Shown: positions 43,701 through 54,795, counted from the first letter of the stretch. The stretch: 64,000 nucleotides of DNA from Apostichopus japonicus (GCF_037975245.1 NC_092568.1:12487501-12551500), one strand, 5' to 3'. The notes: generated from the sequence alone by a model not told the origin. Translations and numbers: made by a program.

Positions 43701-45043
43701 ATCAACCCTCATGGGTTAATTTGTGTAAAAAATACTCACTGTACAGATCACAAGGGAATTCTCATCACATGCTAACCTAAACCTGGTAAACTGATATGAG
43801 GTAGTTATTTTATAAAATTCTGTCTCAACATTTGATAAATCTAATGATGGTGCACTTACAACATGCTATGAAAAATGGTAAAACAAAGTGTTTGTAATTG
43901 TAGTTTAAGCCAAGCCATTCACAGTATGGACGGAAGTTAGAAAGGTATTCAGTTGGGTACATCTTTGCACACTGTTAGTTGACAAAAATGAAGGAATTTC
44001 CATTTCTTATATCATTTGGCTGCCAGACCATTAACAGGTAAATAACATTACACATCTCATAAACTGTAATGTCAGCTGGACAAATAGCCAGGACACAATT
44101 CCTTCTTGCTTTGGCTATTGGAGGGCAACTAGAGTATGTCCTAAAGAAAATAGCAATGTAAAGGAACTTCTGCACATGTTGTTGTAACTAAAATGCTAAA
44201 TTACCGAGTTATACAGTATTGCATTGCCGGTTGCTATGCGGTATGGGCAAATTGCTATAAAAGTGCAAAGTTGTGTAGCATCGTACATAAAAACCATGTA
44301 GCATTTTACTGTATATGAGACAGCGAGTTCAGAACATTCAAAACTGCTACACAAAAATTTGCAACAGAAAATTATTCTCTAGAACTGTGTACTGTTTGAT
44401 TAAGATGTGAAGACATGCATTCAATGATGTTTCTTAGAATGAGTTCTCCAGAAGTTACATTGGGAGTAATTACAGGATACCCTGCAATTTTGAAGCAACA
44501 CCCTTTAAGATGTTTGCTATGACCTATAGGCATCTAGTAATATGCAAAGAAATGTCTAATGTAGTGTGAAGTGAAGCCAGCTACAGTATGGAGCTTTGTG
44601 TTGCAGGGTAATCTACAATTAAGCCTGTGAACAGGAATCCAAAATAGGACATGCTCTATATATATATTAAAATCAACGTTTTTTCTTGGATAGGCATACT
44701 GACTAATAAAGCCTATGATGCTGCAGGCTATAGAAGCTACTTCTCATTCAACAGTTAAGAATTACAGCTAAATCGTACCATTCTACTCCTTGTATAGTAG
44801 TTACGCAAAAATCGAATTCTAAAATTGATTTAAGTAGCATTGACAAAACAATTATTAAAATATGAAGATTTGATTTAGTCGTCACGTTAATGATGCCTTT
44901 CCAAGTAACTGATGGACGAAATTGTCACCACTCATGAAGTACATTGCATACCGTATCAAAACCAATGAACCAACGACAGTTCCAGCCAATGAGAGAGGAA
45001 GAACTATCCTGGGAGAAAAAACTCGCTTTACAAAATTTTGCAT
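37603..45043 (-). CDS. RDH13: Retinol dehydrogenase 13-like short-chain dehydrogenase, complete gene (7 exons, about 337 aa)
   Basis: An SDR-superfamily NADP(H)-dependent oxidoreductase of the RDH11-14 branch; vertebrate RDH13 reduces all-trans-retinal and is membrane-associated at mitochondria. CDS blocks, minus strand: 44952-45043, 43015-43133, 42357-42512, 41634-41738, 40339-40548, 39073-39280, 37603-37726. All introns are GT-AG and all phases join (1014 bp with stop). An N-terminal hydrophobic anchor ([17 protein letters not shown]) precedes GGGTC. Cofactor motif [13 protein letters not shown], then [35 protein letters not shown], active-site serine in NVSSIAH, catalytic YANSK, then NAVHPG. 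The length matches vertebrate RDH13 (331 aa). The ATG at 45041-45043 is chosen because no other ATG lies in frame shortly upstream. It is transcribed away from the small membrane-protein gene at 45.9 kb and towards the kinase gene. RDH12/14 are alternatives, but the C-terminus ([13 protein letters not shown]) fits RDH13. Confidence 0.95.
37727..39072 (-). other. RDH13 last intron (1.35 kb)
   Basis: AT-rich sequence at 37727-38400, then the roughly 228-bp tandem repeat (38400-39035) up to the exon. Confidence 0.7.
38400..39035. repeat. Roughly 228-bp tandem repeat, about 2.7 copies, with internal ACATGAGAA sub-repeats
   Basis: GAACCTCGAAGAATAAGGGA near 38460 recurs as GAACCTCAAAGAATAAGGGA near 38688. 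ATAACAGGAACCACATATAA, then CATTAAGGAGAGCC, recurs at about 38547, 38777 and 38955. Each large unit is itself built from degenerate CATATGACATGAGAA(T/C)C words, so the repeat grew in two stages. Confidence 0.85.
39073..39280 (-). CDS. RDH13: RDH13 exon 6
   Basis: Acceptor CCACACAG, donor TTCAG|GTGATT. It reads [18 protein letters not shown], then [18 protein letters not shown] and SGLYF. PG after the active site is the usual SDR position. Phase 2 at the end. Confidence 0.95.
40339..40548 (-). CDS. RDH13: RDH13 exon 5 (catalytic exon)
   Basis: Acceptor ACTGTAG, donor CAAG|GTTAGT. It holds HFLLTNLL, the catalytic serine in [10 protein letters not shown] and the YxxxK pair in [13 protein letters not shown]. 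The active site is intact. Confidence 0.96.
41634..41738 (-). CDS. RDH13: RDH13 exon 4 (NNAG motif)
   Basis: Acceptor CTTTCAG, donor TTAG|GTATCA. It reads [18 protein letters not shown] then [22 protein letters not shown] is the SDR structural motif. Confidence 0.96.
42357..42512 (-). CDS. RDH13: RDH13 exon 3
   Basis: Acceptor TCTCAG, donor TCTG|GTAGGT. It reads [15 protein letters not shown], then [20 protein letters not shown]. The arginine after the second beta strand (ACRD) is the NADP(H)-preferring position in this family. Confidence 0.95.
43015..43133 (-). CDS. RDH13: RDH13 exon 2 (cofactor-binding motif)
   Basis: Acceptor ATGCAG, donor AGAG|GTAAAAG. It reads [15 protein letters not shown] then [18 protein letters not shown], containing the TGxxxGxG dinucleotide-binding loop. 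Confidence 0.95.
43134..44951 (-). other. RDH13 first intron (1.8 kb)
   Basis: AT-rich first intron. I see no repeat or conserved element apart from short runs such as (TA)n near 44657-44667. Confidence 0.6.
44952..45043 (-). CDS. RDH13: RDH13 exon 1 (membrane anchor)
   Basis: It starts at ATG (45043-45041) and reads [13 protein letters not shown] then [17 protein letters not shown]. Donor ATACG|GTATGC, phase 2. The basic N-terminus plus hydrophobic segment fits an uncleaved anchor or mitochondrial targeting sequence. Confidence 0.88.
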
Positions 45044-45085
45044 GTTCAGAGCTTCTGGTAAATGATCACGACGTAATACAACCAA

Positions 45086-45900
45086 AAGTGTTTTTCAGAC
45101 TGACGAGAGATTTGCGGCCTTAGAATTCGGCCTGCTGAAACTGATGTTTCTAAATCTAAGGCTACTCAAAAGTTACAGTGTATGAGAGTGCATAGCGCAT
45201 GCGACAGACGAAACGTCTAGTAAATATTGCATAATCAAAACAACACAGTCTTCAAGATTCAGCCGTTCAATAAAATTTGCATCTTTATTCCGGTCACCTG
45301 ACCAACCAACAATAACATATCTCGGCCATCCTTACTACTGTACATGTATTCGGCACTTATTTGCTAGATAATACAGACGATACACCTATACCAGTAGTGT
45401 TCAGTACTACCGTCTGCTAATTTGACTAGACAAAAATTTTGTTAGTCAAAAAACCTTCAGCGGTATGTCTCCGAGAAAACAACAGACGTACCACATAATC
45501 AACTAAACAACGTTCGGTCGGCGAATCTGGCATTGTATCAGCAACTACAAATTGTAAATCGAGAACTACACTAACGTTATTCATTCTTTGATGTTGGATT
45601 GGACAGGAAGCTGAAAAGCCATGTACTGCTGAGTGTACTATGTACTGAGCTTGGCAAGTTACACAGCCATCCAACCGTTGCTGCATTCAACAGTGCATGG
45701 TGGTAGAATAACCCACTCTAGTTTTGTAGTCTCTGGACTATTAAGCTAATGTAACAAACAAACTGTAGCCAGTGATTTTATGAAGTTTAGGCTTGGTATT
45801 CTCATTCACTGATAATTTGTTTACCAATCTCTTGTTATGATATTTGTTTATGATTCTGCTTTGGAATGAAAATTAATCAATTTGATGTGTGACAGTAAGT
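45086..45900. promoter_or_regulatory. Divergent (bidirectional) promoter region between RDH13 and the small membrane-protein gene
   Basis: The two genes face away from each other across about 875 bp. The part near RDH13 (about 45,110-45,550) is richer in CpG than the flanks. It holds GCGCATGCG at 45195-45203, close to the NRF1 palindrome typical of TATA-less promoters of mitochondrial and housekeeping genes. The inverted half-sites GGTCA-cc-TGACC lie at 45292-45303. No convincing TATA box was seen. Promoter function is inferred from position and composition. Confidence 0.5.
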
Positions 45901-45918
45901 GACCAGCTTTACCTCAGG

Positions 45919-46301
45919 ATGGTTCGTGCCGACACTGCCAAAGTTAAAGCGGGGTTTGAAAATATTGTGGTTCCTGAGGAGCTTACCCGTGGTGGAAAAT
46001 TTATCAAATGGGAACAGGTAGGTAACAGTTTTGATAGTTTTGATAAGTATCAAATTGTTGTCATTGATGTTGATTTTTCCAGAGCAATGTAACCTTCCAT
46101 CAAGAATCTGTTCATGTAAAGCATCCTACCGTTAACAAGATCAAGTTTATCTTTGACGAGTTGTACCATTTAATCAGGACTATAGCTAAACAGCTGGTCT
46201 TTGTGGCTGTTTTACTACTTAGTGCTTATACAGTTTATTCATACAATAAGTTTATTCATACAATAATTTGTAAGATGCTGTGTTGTCCTCTAGGTCTATA
46301 G
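45919..46301 (+). CDS. Unrecognised small protein with one C-terminal membrane segment, two coding exons (about 105 aa)
   Basis: Exon 1 (45919-46017) begins at an ATG with good start context (AGGATGG) and reads MVRADTAKVKAGFENIVV then PEELTRGGKFIKWEQ. The donor CAG|GTAGGT opens a short 65-bp intron ending TTTTTCCAG. Exon 2 (46083-46301) stays in frame: SNVTFHQESVHVKHPTVN ... FDELYHLIRTIAKQ, then a hydrophobic stretch LVFVAVLLLSAYTVY (about residues 71-87), then a cysteine-rich tail and TAG. An acceptor-like CTCAG or GTGACAG just upstream suggests a non-coding 5' exon. I do not recognise the family. The layout suggests a small tail-anchored or single-pass protein. The gene is divergent from RDH13, about 0.9 kb apart. 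A 17-bp tandem duplication near the end sets the present C-terminus. Confidence 0.62.
46233..46266 (+). repeat. 17-bp tandem duplication in the last exon of the small gene
   Basis: GTTTATTCATACAATAA occurs twice without mismatch (46233-46249 and 46250-46266). 17 is not a multiple of 3, so the second copy shifts the frame. With one copy the protein would end ...VYSYNNL-stop; with two it continues for 17 more residues. Confidence 0.95.
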
Positions 46302-48030
46302 CTGCCATTTGATTATTCAGAATACTAGCCTACATGAAAGTTCTGAAAATGATAAAAATGTGAAATACCATCTTCATCAAGGTTACATCAGTTAAGTCTT
46401 TACTATGGGTCACGTTAAGTACCTGCAGTGAGGAAACCGAAGACACAGTAAGTTCTGCAAGACTGTAGTACTAACATTTCACATTTTGGATTTTTTGTCA
46501 TTTTGGATCATACACATTTCATATTATATTTCACTTTCTAAAATCTGTGACTCCCTATATTTCTCCTGACCCCCTACCAATCCCCCACCCCCTCCCTCAG
46601 CCTTCTCATCCTTTCCCCCTCTTTCTCGGCTTCACTGATCCAATTACTGAAGGAATGAAATTTGTCACAATATCTCAACAAAGCAAATCAAATTTAGCAC
46701 CACAAGGAGCTGAACAAAAGCAAGCAATGGGATCCCTTACCCACCATAATTGGGTGTTGAGTATATCTCCCTTCTCTCTTTGTAAGGTGGTAGACAGACT
46801 ATTATAATTAATGTGGAAGCATTCCCTATATTTACATTGTAACTGTAAGGTGTGAAGGTAGACCATCTAGGTATATACTCACATTTGTGGAACACATGTT
46901 ACAATCCATAACACTTCTCCAAGTCAACAGATATTTAAGTGTACAGTATCTGCAAACTGGGTGTGTCCTGTTTTATATTGCAGTACACAGAAATTTAAAG
47001 GGATCGTGGAAGAGTAATATTTTGGCAGTGGGGTTTCTCTGTCTGCACTATATCTATGCTCCTTAAATATGATATTAGAACAATATTCAATCATAGAAAC
47101 AAAATAATAAATAAAGGGAAAAAAAACATTGTGAAAGCTCAAAGATCTAGTTACCTAGGGCCGAAGAATTCAGAATTGTATATTCTGAAATATATACATG
47201 GTAAAATGATCCTACTCCCTGGAAGAGCAATTACATGCAATTTAAAGTACTTACCTTCATAAGTGGTAAAGATACAAATTCATTTATTTTGCATTTCCAT
47301 TTATAAAAGTTATGCCATTTTGTTGGAGAAGCATTTCATTAGGGCAGGATACCTGTCAGATGTCTCACTTAACTATGTATTAAACAATAATTATCTCTCT
47401 GTATGTTGTTCTATCAGCTGTTTATATTCTTGTGTAAAAGTAAGAGGGCCTGACGTTTCGATCCTAACAGATCCTGCTTGTATCGAAACGTCAGGCCTGC
47501 TTACTTTTACACATGTATTCTCTTACACAGGCTCTTTAGTGGATAAGCAGTTTGCTAACAGTTTTGTTTTATTTTGTTTATATTATTGTAAACAAGTAAT
47601 TCCAGAGAGAACATGAACAAGAAAAAGCAGTCCACAGTGGACATAATTCTAAACGGGGGCTGTTCTCAGTTATATAGTATTTGATATATCAGGCCTGTAT
47701 ATATGTACACATGATCCTCAGCCTCTCAGGACATATGTCTGGATCAAATGCTAGACCTGTAGTTATATATGTATACTGTAGCAAACATGTGAGATCCACA
47801 AAGTTACAGTGTTTATTTACTAAATGGGAAAGAGTACTTATGTGGCCTTACTGCAATTTAGCATGATTGCTTACAGCTCTAAATTCAATAGAAGTGCAAC
47901 AGAGTATGTAATATACACTTTCCCATTTATGTAACCAATGTAAATATCTACAGGAGTGCAAACCTTTTGCTAGCTCACATTTAAGTAAGTTTGTAGGATG
48001 AAACTACCTTGGAAGTTTGTGTTTATTATT
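46302..48030. other. Intergenic, with the foldback element at 47.4 kb
   Basis: No supported gene. C-rich patch at 46563-46625; AATAAATAAAG near 47105 could end the small gene's transcript. The foldback 47432-47512 and its extension to 47570 are listed separately. Confidence 0.5.
47432..47570 (+). mobile_element. Foldback element with 81-bp hairpin and extension
   Basis: Outer arms GTGTAAAAGTAAG / CTTACTTTTACAC and inner arms GCCTGACGTTTCGAT / ATCGAAACGTCAGGC are perfect, around a 19-nt loop (47432-47512). The sequence after it (ACAGGCTCTTTAGTGGATAA onward to GCTAACAG) matches the copy at 34235-34315, so the element extends at least to 47565. Confidence 0.85.
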
Positions 48031-48039
48031 GTTTATGAG

Positions 48040-48120
48040 CTACCTCACTTACCTGTCTCCCCACAACCTTAGTACTCTCGCTCCACCATGCTTAGAATGA
48101 AATGGTAACCGTTTTAGTAC
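48040..48120 (+). repeat. Dispersed repeat fragment (plus)
   Basis: CTTACCTGTCTCC, CACAACCTTAG and GGTAACCGTTTTAGTACTG in the family order. Confidence 0.75.
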
Positions 48121-51100
48121 TGTACATCCCTCATTCTCATGCTTCCCACCCAAAAGTGTCTAGATGTGTTTTGTCACTATCTTCAATTTTTCTTTGAAAC
48201 TTGGTATGTTTCGGAATATTTGCTTTATTGTACGAGCTGTTGTATATGTAGCTTAAAACACAATATTCATTTGTGCTGGCAACCAAGGTCTGTAATTGGC
48301 TTAATAAATTATGGTTGACGTTGTCACTGTAGTGTCTAACTACCAGCAAATTTCCACATCTCAAAGCTACAGTAAGAACCAGAAGACTCAGTCCCTTGAG
48401 AGCTGGATTAACAACTCTTGCAAAGGTTTTCAAAATACAGGGACACTCAATTTAGTTGTTGCTGTTAGTATCTGCAAGCTTTTGTAGAGTTTGTAAGCTG
48501 TTGCCCTACATACACTTCATGGAAAAGAAATTGGGTAACAACTAAAGTGCATAGCTTGTACACTTGTCTTTATGATCTATGCTAATGAGGGTGATTTTGT
48601 TAGTTTACTTAGCCTATATTCTCCTTGACTATGGCTATGCTGTATTTAACACCTTTTGGGTGTGAATTGTGAAGTAAAATCATGGTGTTCTCCTTTTATG
48701 ACCTTGTTAGGTTAATACTCAAGAAAATAAGCAACTTTTGTAACAGTATTTCTGCTGTCAAATTTATGACAGTTTCATTGACTTGCAGTGTGTGAAAAAT
48801 ATAGTAAAGTCAGTACTACAGACTTTTGTTATCAATTACAGAATGAATGAGTTGCAAAACATTTTCCCATTTTAATATGCATACAGAAATCTTTACCAAG
48901 GCAACAAGTGATCTTGTGGTATTATTTATGAAAGAGAAGACAGTTGCATTAGCAATGATGTAATGTTGACTTGTGTCAATATCTGTTTGCCATGGAGTTA
49001 AACAAATTAATATTCTTCAAAAGAAGAAAAACGATATTTTACAGGGAACTTGTCTTGTATGTCAGTAGACATATCCAGCTATGAATGCAGTAGACCACTT
49101 TGTCAATACATGTTAAGTACAGTATTATGGAAATTTAAGCTGATCATGAGGTTAATATGATAATCATTGAACCTGCACAGATGAAAAGCTAATAATGCTG
49201 AAAGCTCAGCAAACTTTTCTTACAAATAATTGTTTACCATCCAGTATATCCTACCGTGTTGCTTTTCATGCCATCCACAGACTGTTATAAAGAGATCACT
49301 TTTGATGTCACAACACGAGTTGCTCCTCCCTAAATATAAATTTCTACTTTTCAGGGGTGGGGGAGTGGCATTTTATTTTAAGGTGTGTTTTATTACTATT
49401 GTTACTAGTCATGCACTAGTATAATGCTACATTATCCTGTATCATTGCATTTGCCTGAAGTCATCACTTTGCAGTCCTAATTCTTTCCTACAATTATGTG
49501 ACTTGAAGTAGTCAACAATTTATGATAGTTACAGTAACACAATTTAATGTAGGTTAAGGTGGCAATTGTGCTTGCGATGCATGAACCATGCCCTTCACAG
49601 CCTGCTGAAACAGCCATCTCTTCATGCAATAGTGATTATGCAGTGTGCATGTTCACAAAACAATTAGCTTTGCTGTCAGTCAGTCAGTCAGTCATTGCAA
49701 TAAGTATTACATATCTGATCTTACAGTGTCTGTGTATTATTAAAGTGACTTGCAGTACGTATATATATATGGGTGAATGGTGATGTCAAAGAAGATAAAG
49801 TGATTTTTGTAATATTAGTGTTTTAATTCACTGTTTCAGACTGATACAGTTATAATAACTAACAGTTTTGGGAAGCATTTATTAAAAGTCCATCGACATT
49901 AGGGAATAAACAGGGAATAAGTTTCAAAATTCCACATTCAATTTTTGCAAAGAACAATGTTCTATGTGAGATCTAAATCTCTCTTCCTTGCATAATTAGA
50001 CTCATATTTTATTCTACCATACACTGTGTAGCTCACGATTGTGTAGCAATTAATTACCCACATAAATAACATCCTGCACAGTAATTAATTTTTAATGGTA
50101 AAAACTGCTTTATGATGGCTATATTGAACTACATATAGTGAACAAAACTAAACTAGGCAAGCTTTCATTTTGAAACCTTTTTTGGGGTATAAGGTCACCA
50201 TTGCATGCATCTTCATTAATGATTCCAATTTCTGGTCAATCATCAACAAGCTAAGACAAAACATACTATAGCTTATTTTGTACTTGTAGCGTATACTTTG
50301 TTCAGTCAAAGACACAAATTAAAATAACCAAACATTCCAAAGCTGTCATAACATTTATTTTGGAACAGTTTTCTACATTTTTAAAGTTAAGGTGTCAGCA
50401 ATTTTGTGGTTGAAACCAGGGAGTTTCCATAACAACTCCCTGTTGAAACCCAAAAGGTGTCATCAACTTTTGATCTTTGTTAACGTTGCTGCTGCCAAAA
50501 CTCAGAAAGCGTTAACATATCTGCCTTGTTTTTCTATCGTGTCATCAAGTTTGTTTGGCATTTTAGATTACTGTGAGCTCTTCAATAAAAAAAACCTACA
50601 AAGCTGATTAGGCAGTTTTTAATTTGTTGCCAATATAAGCAGACCCTAGCTTTTGTTTACATTTCTTCTGGTAAGTTGCAATTTAATTGTGGTCTGAAGG
50701 ATTAGCAGACACTCGCCACAGAAACCATTTGAAGTAGTGATTCAGTGATAACAGACATACATGGATCACATTGAGTGACACAAGTTGCCTCTTAGGGATC
50801 TACAATTTAAGAGGATTGCTTCCTTTTAAATGCAAATTAGATACATACTTAACTAAATTATTTTAATTAATTAAAAAGTAAAAGGTAAAAAATGTCAGCT
50901 CTCAGCAGTCACTTTAGGTAGGGTATAGCTTAAAGTACCCATAATTTGAAGATATTTTGTGTATTTGTGTCCCTACATTTATCCATAGTTATAACCATGC
51001 ATACAGTATATACTTGAGCTTATTCACTCTGGGGCAAGTTTTTTTTGTGTGGAAATGGCAGATCGAGAAGCCAACATATTGTTTTATTTGTCCAGAAGGT

Positions 51101-51224
51101 TAACCTTAGAAACATGTGTCAATCTTATTAAATTTATATTGTTAATGTGGATTTACTGTGTTCCTCTCTAATATAACAGTCTAGTCTCGGCTCTTCTCTA
51201 CTAAGAGAATTTCTAAGCCCTTTG

Positions 51225-51315
51225 GATGGTAGAATGATAGGAAGGTGCAAGAGTGCCGAGGTTTTTGAGTAGACAGGTATGTTTGTCACTCATATGCAAA
51301 CCTGGTAGGTTTTGG
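51225..51315 (-). repeat. Dispersed repeat fragment (minus)
   Basis: GAGTAGACAGGTATGTTTGT then CACTCATATGCAAACCTGG, the reverse complement arrangement of the family. Confidence 0.65.
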
Positions 51316-51558
51316 AATACTTATGGTTGTACACAAGTACATACCAGGTTTCATTACCTTTTCCAGCTGAGACCTGCAGGAAACAATTATCCCACAGCTA
51401 ATTATCCACAGTGTAGAGTGAATGAGTTAGGGCTCCCAAATTGAGGAAAAATGAAATGTTTTGCTACAAAGAACTAACAAGATTTTATTGATCTATAGAA
51501 AAAAATGTGATAGCTAATAACTGGTATGTTTTCTGGGCACTTATTTACTTCACTCCTC

Positions 51559-51600
51559 ACTTACCTGTATCATCACAACAACTGCACTGGAATGTCAGTG
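51559..51600 (+). repeat. Dispersed repeat fragment (plus, short)
   Basis: CACTTACCTGTATCATCACA with the following ACAACTGCACTGGAATGTC keeps the family order but is diverged. Confidence 0.55.
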
Positions 51601-53229
51601 TAATAAAATGAACCATTGATTTGGCTGATCTGTTTGGAAAGTTTGGAAGCCAAAACACTAAAATGAAACCATATTCTAATCTTGATATTTGTTGTTGTGT
51701 TCAAAGTACTGACAACTCACAGATATTATCTCATCAGTTATCTTGAAAATAAAAGCAATCTATGTTTGCTTTTAGTATGATCTCTCTGTTTGAACTGTGG
51801 AGGTATTGCCATTCATATGTCTTGAATGACATAGTCTGTGTTTTGAGGCATTCAAAAGAAATTAATACTTCAATTATTTACCCTTCTGAATTGTGAACTT
51901 TACATAGAACTCTTACCTTTACATTGATAAGAAAATAGAAGTCAGAATTATAATCAATTTAATATATTTGGTCAATTGATGCATAGCCAATCCTGAGCTG
52001 TGGCATTCCCATACTTTTGAAGGTTCTCTAACTTCTCTATCAGAGGGTGGCTATTTTGCATTCAGTCTAAATATTTTCAGATTAGATCCATTTGTATTCA
52101 TACCAGCAGACTCTAAATATGCATGACTACCTCAAATATATCCTGAATTTTCCTTGATATAGAATTCCTGCATGTTCAGTTCTATTTGTCTATAGAGACA
52201 AAATCTCAAAATTTATCTAGTTAAAATCAGGGAAGGCATCAATTGTACAGTTCAAGTGTTGCCAAAGTTCAATATATCAGAACTATGATTGGTTTGTGGA
52301 CATGTTGCATTGCTCTTTACCGTAAGAGTAAACAATTGTTAACATTGTTCCAAGCATACTTCAATAAGTTAAATACTCTTATAAGTTGATAACATGAGTA
52401 AATATGCTGATAGAGATTTTAAATTGTGCATCACAGACAGGTAAACATCACAAGATTAATTTGTTCGATCTGTAACAGTCAGTACAAGCCAGATTTTAGT
52501 TCAGAAAACATTTAAACATCATGTCTGTACAATTTTGAGATTGGAATCTGATGTCTGCAGATCAAAAGTATAGTCTGTTCTGCTTGCAGTTGGCTTTACA
52601 GTCTGAAGTCAGTATCAGCTGGTCAGGAACAGTCAATACAGGTTGCATTTTATATGTGACTGTTTCATCTTCAGACCTACAGTAATTCTGTCTACAATCC
52701 TCTTTTGGTTTTCTGTTGGTCAGGAACAGCCCAGTACAGGTTGGGTTTTGTCCATGTGTATTTCATCTTCAGATATCAATTATGGCTGTTGTCAGTTTCT
52801 TTGGCCAACAGGTCTTGTACAGTCAGTAACATAGACAAATTCTCACTACAGTCAGTACTAGTCAGAAATCAGCAATTTGGCAAAATTGGAAATTATCAGT
52901 TATAGGGTTTATTTGCTTTCCTTCTTCATGCATGACTGACTGTGAGTGTGATGTAGAGTTAGCAGTATTACACAATCAGGTCATGCAAATACACTGTGTA
53001 GTACCATAGCACAAGGCTTTGCTGTGTAAATGCAGTGTTTCTTGTTCAAAACGTTTCATAACTTGAGACTCGTTCATACAAATCTGACGCTTAAACAAGT
53101 GAAATTTGATCAGTTTCAGTGAGACAGACGATCTTATTCCAATGTATATATATATCTTCTCCACTTGCAAGTCAGTTTTGGTTATGATTTGTCATCAAAT
53201 TCCTCACTGTTAATATTTACTTTGTGTCC

Positions 53230-53325
53230 TTACTTACCTATCGCCTCATAATTGCTGCATTCTCATTCTTAACATGTCTAGACTGGCCTGGTAACCTTTT
53301 CACACTGACCTCTCATGGTGAGATA
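53230..53325 (+). repeat. Dispersed repeat fragment (plus)
   Basis: CTTACCTATCGCCTCATAAT, CATGTCTAGACTGGCCTGG, TAACCTTTTCACACTGACCT. Confidence 0.8.
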
Positions 53326-54344
53326 CCTAAAATGTAGTGTCTAAATTTACATTTAAAATAGAAAACATTTCCATCTTCATATGTGAGTAATTTTGGCTTC
53401 CTTGTTTATTATTGTTGTATATTGTGTATAAAGTTCACTGTCAACATTGCAATAATGCTTTTCACGTGATTGTGATAGGACATATATGTGACTGTACTTT
53501 ACCCTGGCAAGATCAATGTGAGATTGCACTATCTTGACAAATTTCAAGATCAGATGATAATTGGAAGGTTAACTTTTATTAGTAGTACATTTTGGAATGA
53601 GATTTTATGAAAACTGTCAGTTTAGTGATGTAATGTGAGAAGTTATACACACATGGGATTACATGTTGATGTTGCTCTTTCATTAGTCCATACCAACTAA
53701 AATACTAAATGATAACAGACATAACCAATTTCCATTATGTTTTTCAAGTTCTCCTTCTCCTCTTTCCTCCCTCTTCTTCCCCACCCCTGCCACAGACACT
53801 CCAAAAAATGCACACTGATCTGACAGCAGCAATATTAGTATAGATTGTAGCAACCGTTACACATATTTTACATATACACTCAAGTCCAAGCCTTGCTCAT
53901 GAATATAATTGGTCAATTTGCAGTGCCTATTGGAAATCTTTTAATATCAACCCAGTAGATATATGTGTCTAAAGTATTATGATATGTACAATAAGCATGT
54001 ACCATTCCAAAGAACCAGTGAGATTTGGTTTGATAGATAATGAGAGACAAAAACCAAAATGAAGGTTTAGAATTGTAGCTTCAGAAGACAGAGGAAGTTG
54101 TTGTTGACTTGGATGTGGGTCAGTGCATGGTGGTGCAGTGATAATACACTGTAAATTGATTAATTGTACAGGTTTAAGTATTAGATCGCAGGTGCAACCA
54201 GAGAAAGTTTGGGGATTTCTATTTCTATCTCGTTAAATTCTTTTACTGTTTCAAATTAACAAATGGTTTTATGCATTAAATTATAAAATGATGAGACTAA
54301 GTCAGTCTGGCATATCCCCTTATTCAAGGAGTTAGTATTTACTT

Positions 54345-54430
54345 CACTTACTTGTCTCCTCACAACAATTGCACATTTGCTCTGGCATGTCTAGAGTGAC
54401 CCGGCAACCTTTTGACACTGACCTCCCATG
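54345..54430 (+). repeat. Dispersed repeat fragment (plus)
   Basis: CACTTACTTGTCTCCTCACA, CATGTCTAGAGTGACCCGGC, AACCTTTTGACACTGACCTC. The most complete plus-strand copy. Confidence 0.85.
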
Positions 54431-54564
54431 GTGACAGATCACGTCCGGTCAACTTTAACCCCCTTCCCATTCTACCACTCAAAGTGTCTAGTTTGTGCGC
54501 TAATGAACTGCCAAGATCATTGTATTTCTTGGGGTGTTGGTAATCATCCTACAATATTTTGTCA

Positions 54565-54619
54565 CTTCAGGAGTCAGAAATCCAGAATATTTAATATTCT
54601 GGATTTCTGACTCCTGAAG
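54565..54619. repeat. 55-bp near-perfect palindrome
   Basis: CTTCAGGAGTCAGAAATCC is followed by AGAATATT, one central base, and the exact reverse complement, giving 27-bp arms without mismatch. It can extrude as a cruciform or fold in RNA with essentially no loop, which does not fit a miRNA precursor. Confidence 0.95.
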
Positions 54620-54710
54620 CTGCAAAATAATAATAGCCAGGACTTCAGAAATAGTGCATATGAAGAAATACAGTTTTTTAAGTTCAGCTGGTTAGTAAGC
54701 TTTTTTTTTG

Positions 54711-54795
54711 TACTTACCTGTCTCTGTTCTACATAGTCTCTCAAATATATCTAGCCTACAAATGTTTGCAACTTATTAGCACTGCACCACCATTG
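54711..54795 (+). repeat. Dispersed repeat fragment (plus)
   Basis: TACTTACCTGTCTCTG ... TATTAGCACTGCACCACC; the middle is diverged. Confidence 0.6.

Noticed and set aside
45044-45085. N-terminal extension of RDH13 starting at 45085
   Set aside because: The codon there is TTG, not ATG; the ATG at 45043 gives the expected family length.
54565-54619. microRNA precursor
   Set aside because: The arms meet with a single-base centre and no mismatches, unlike a miRNA hairpin with a terminal loop.
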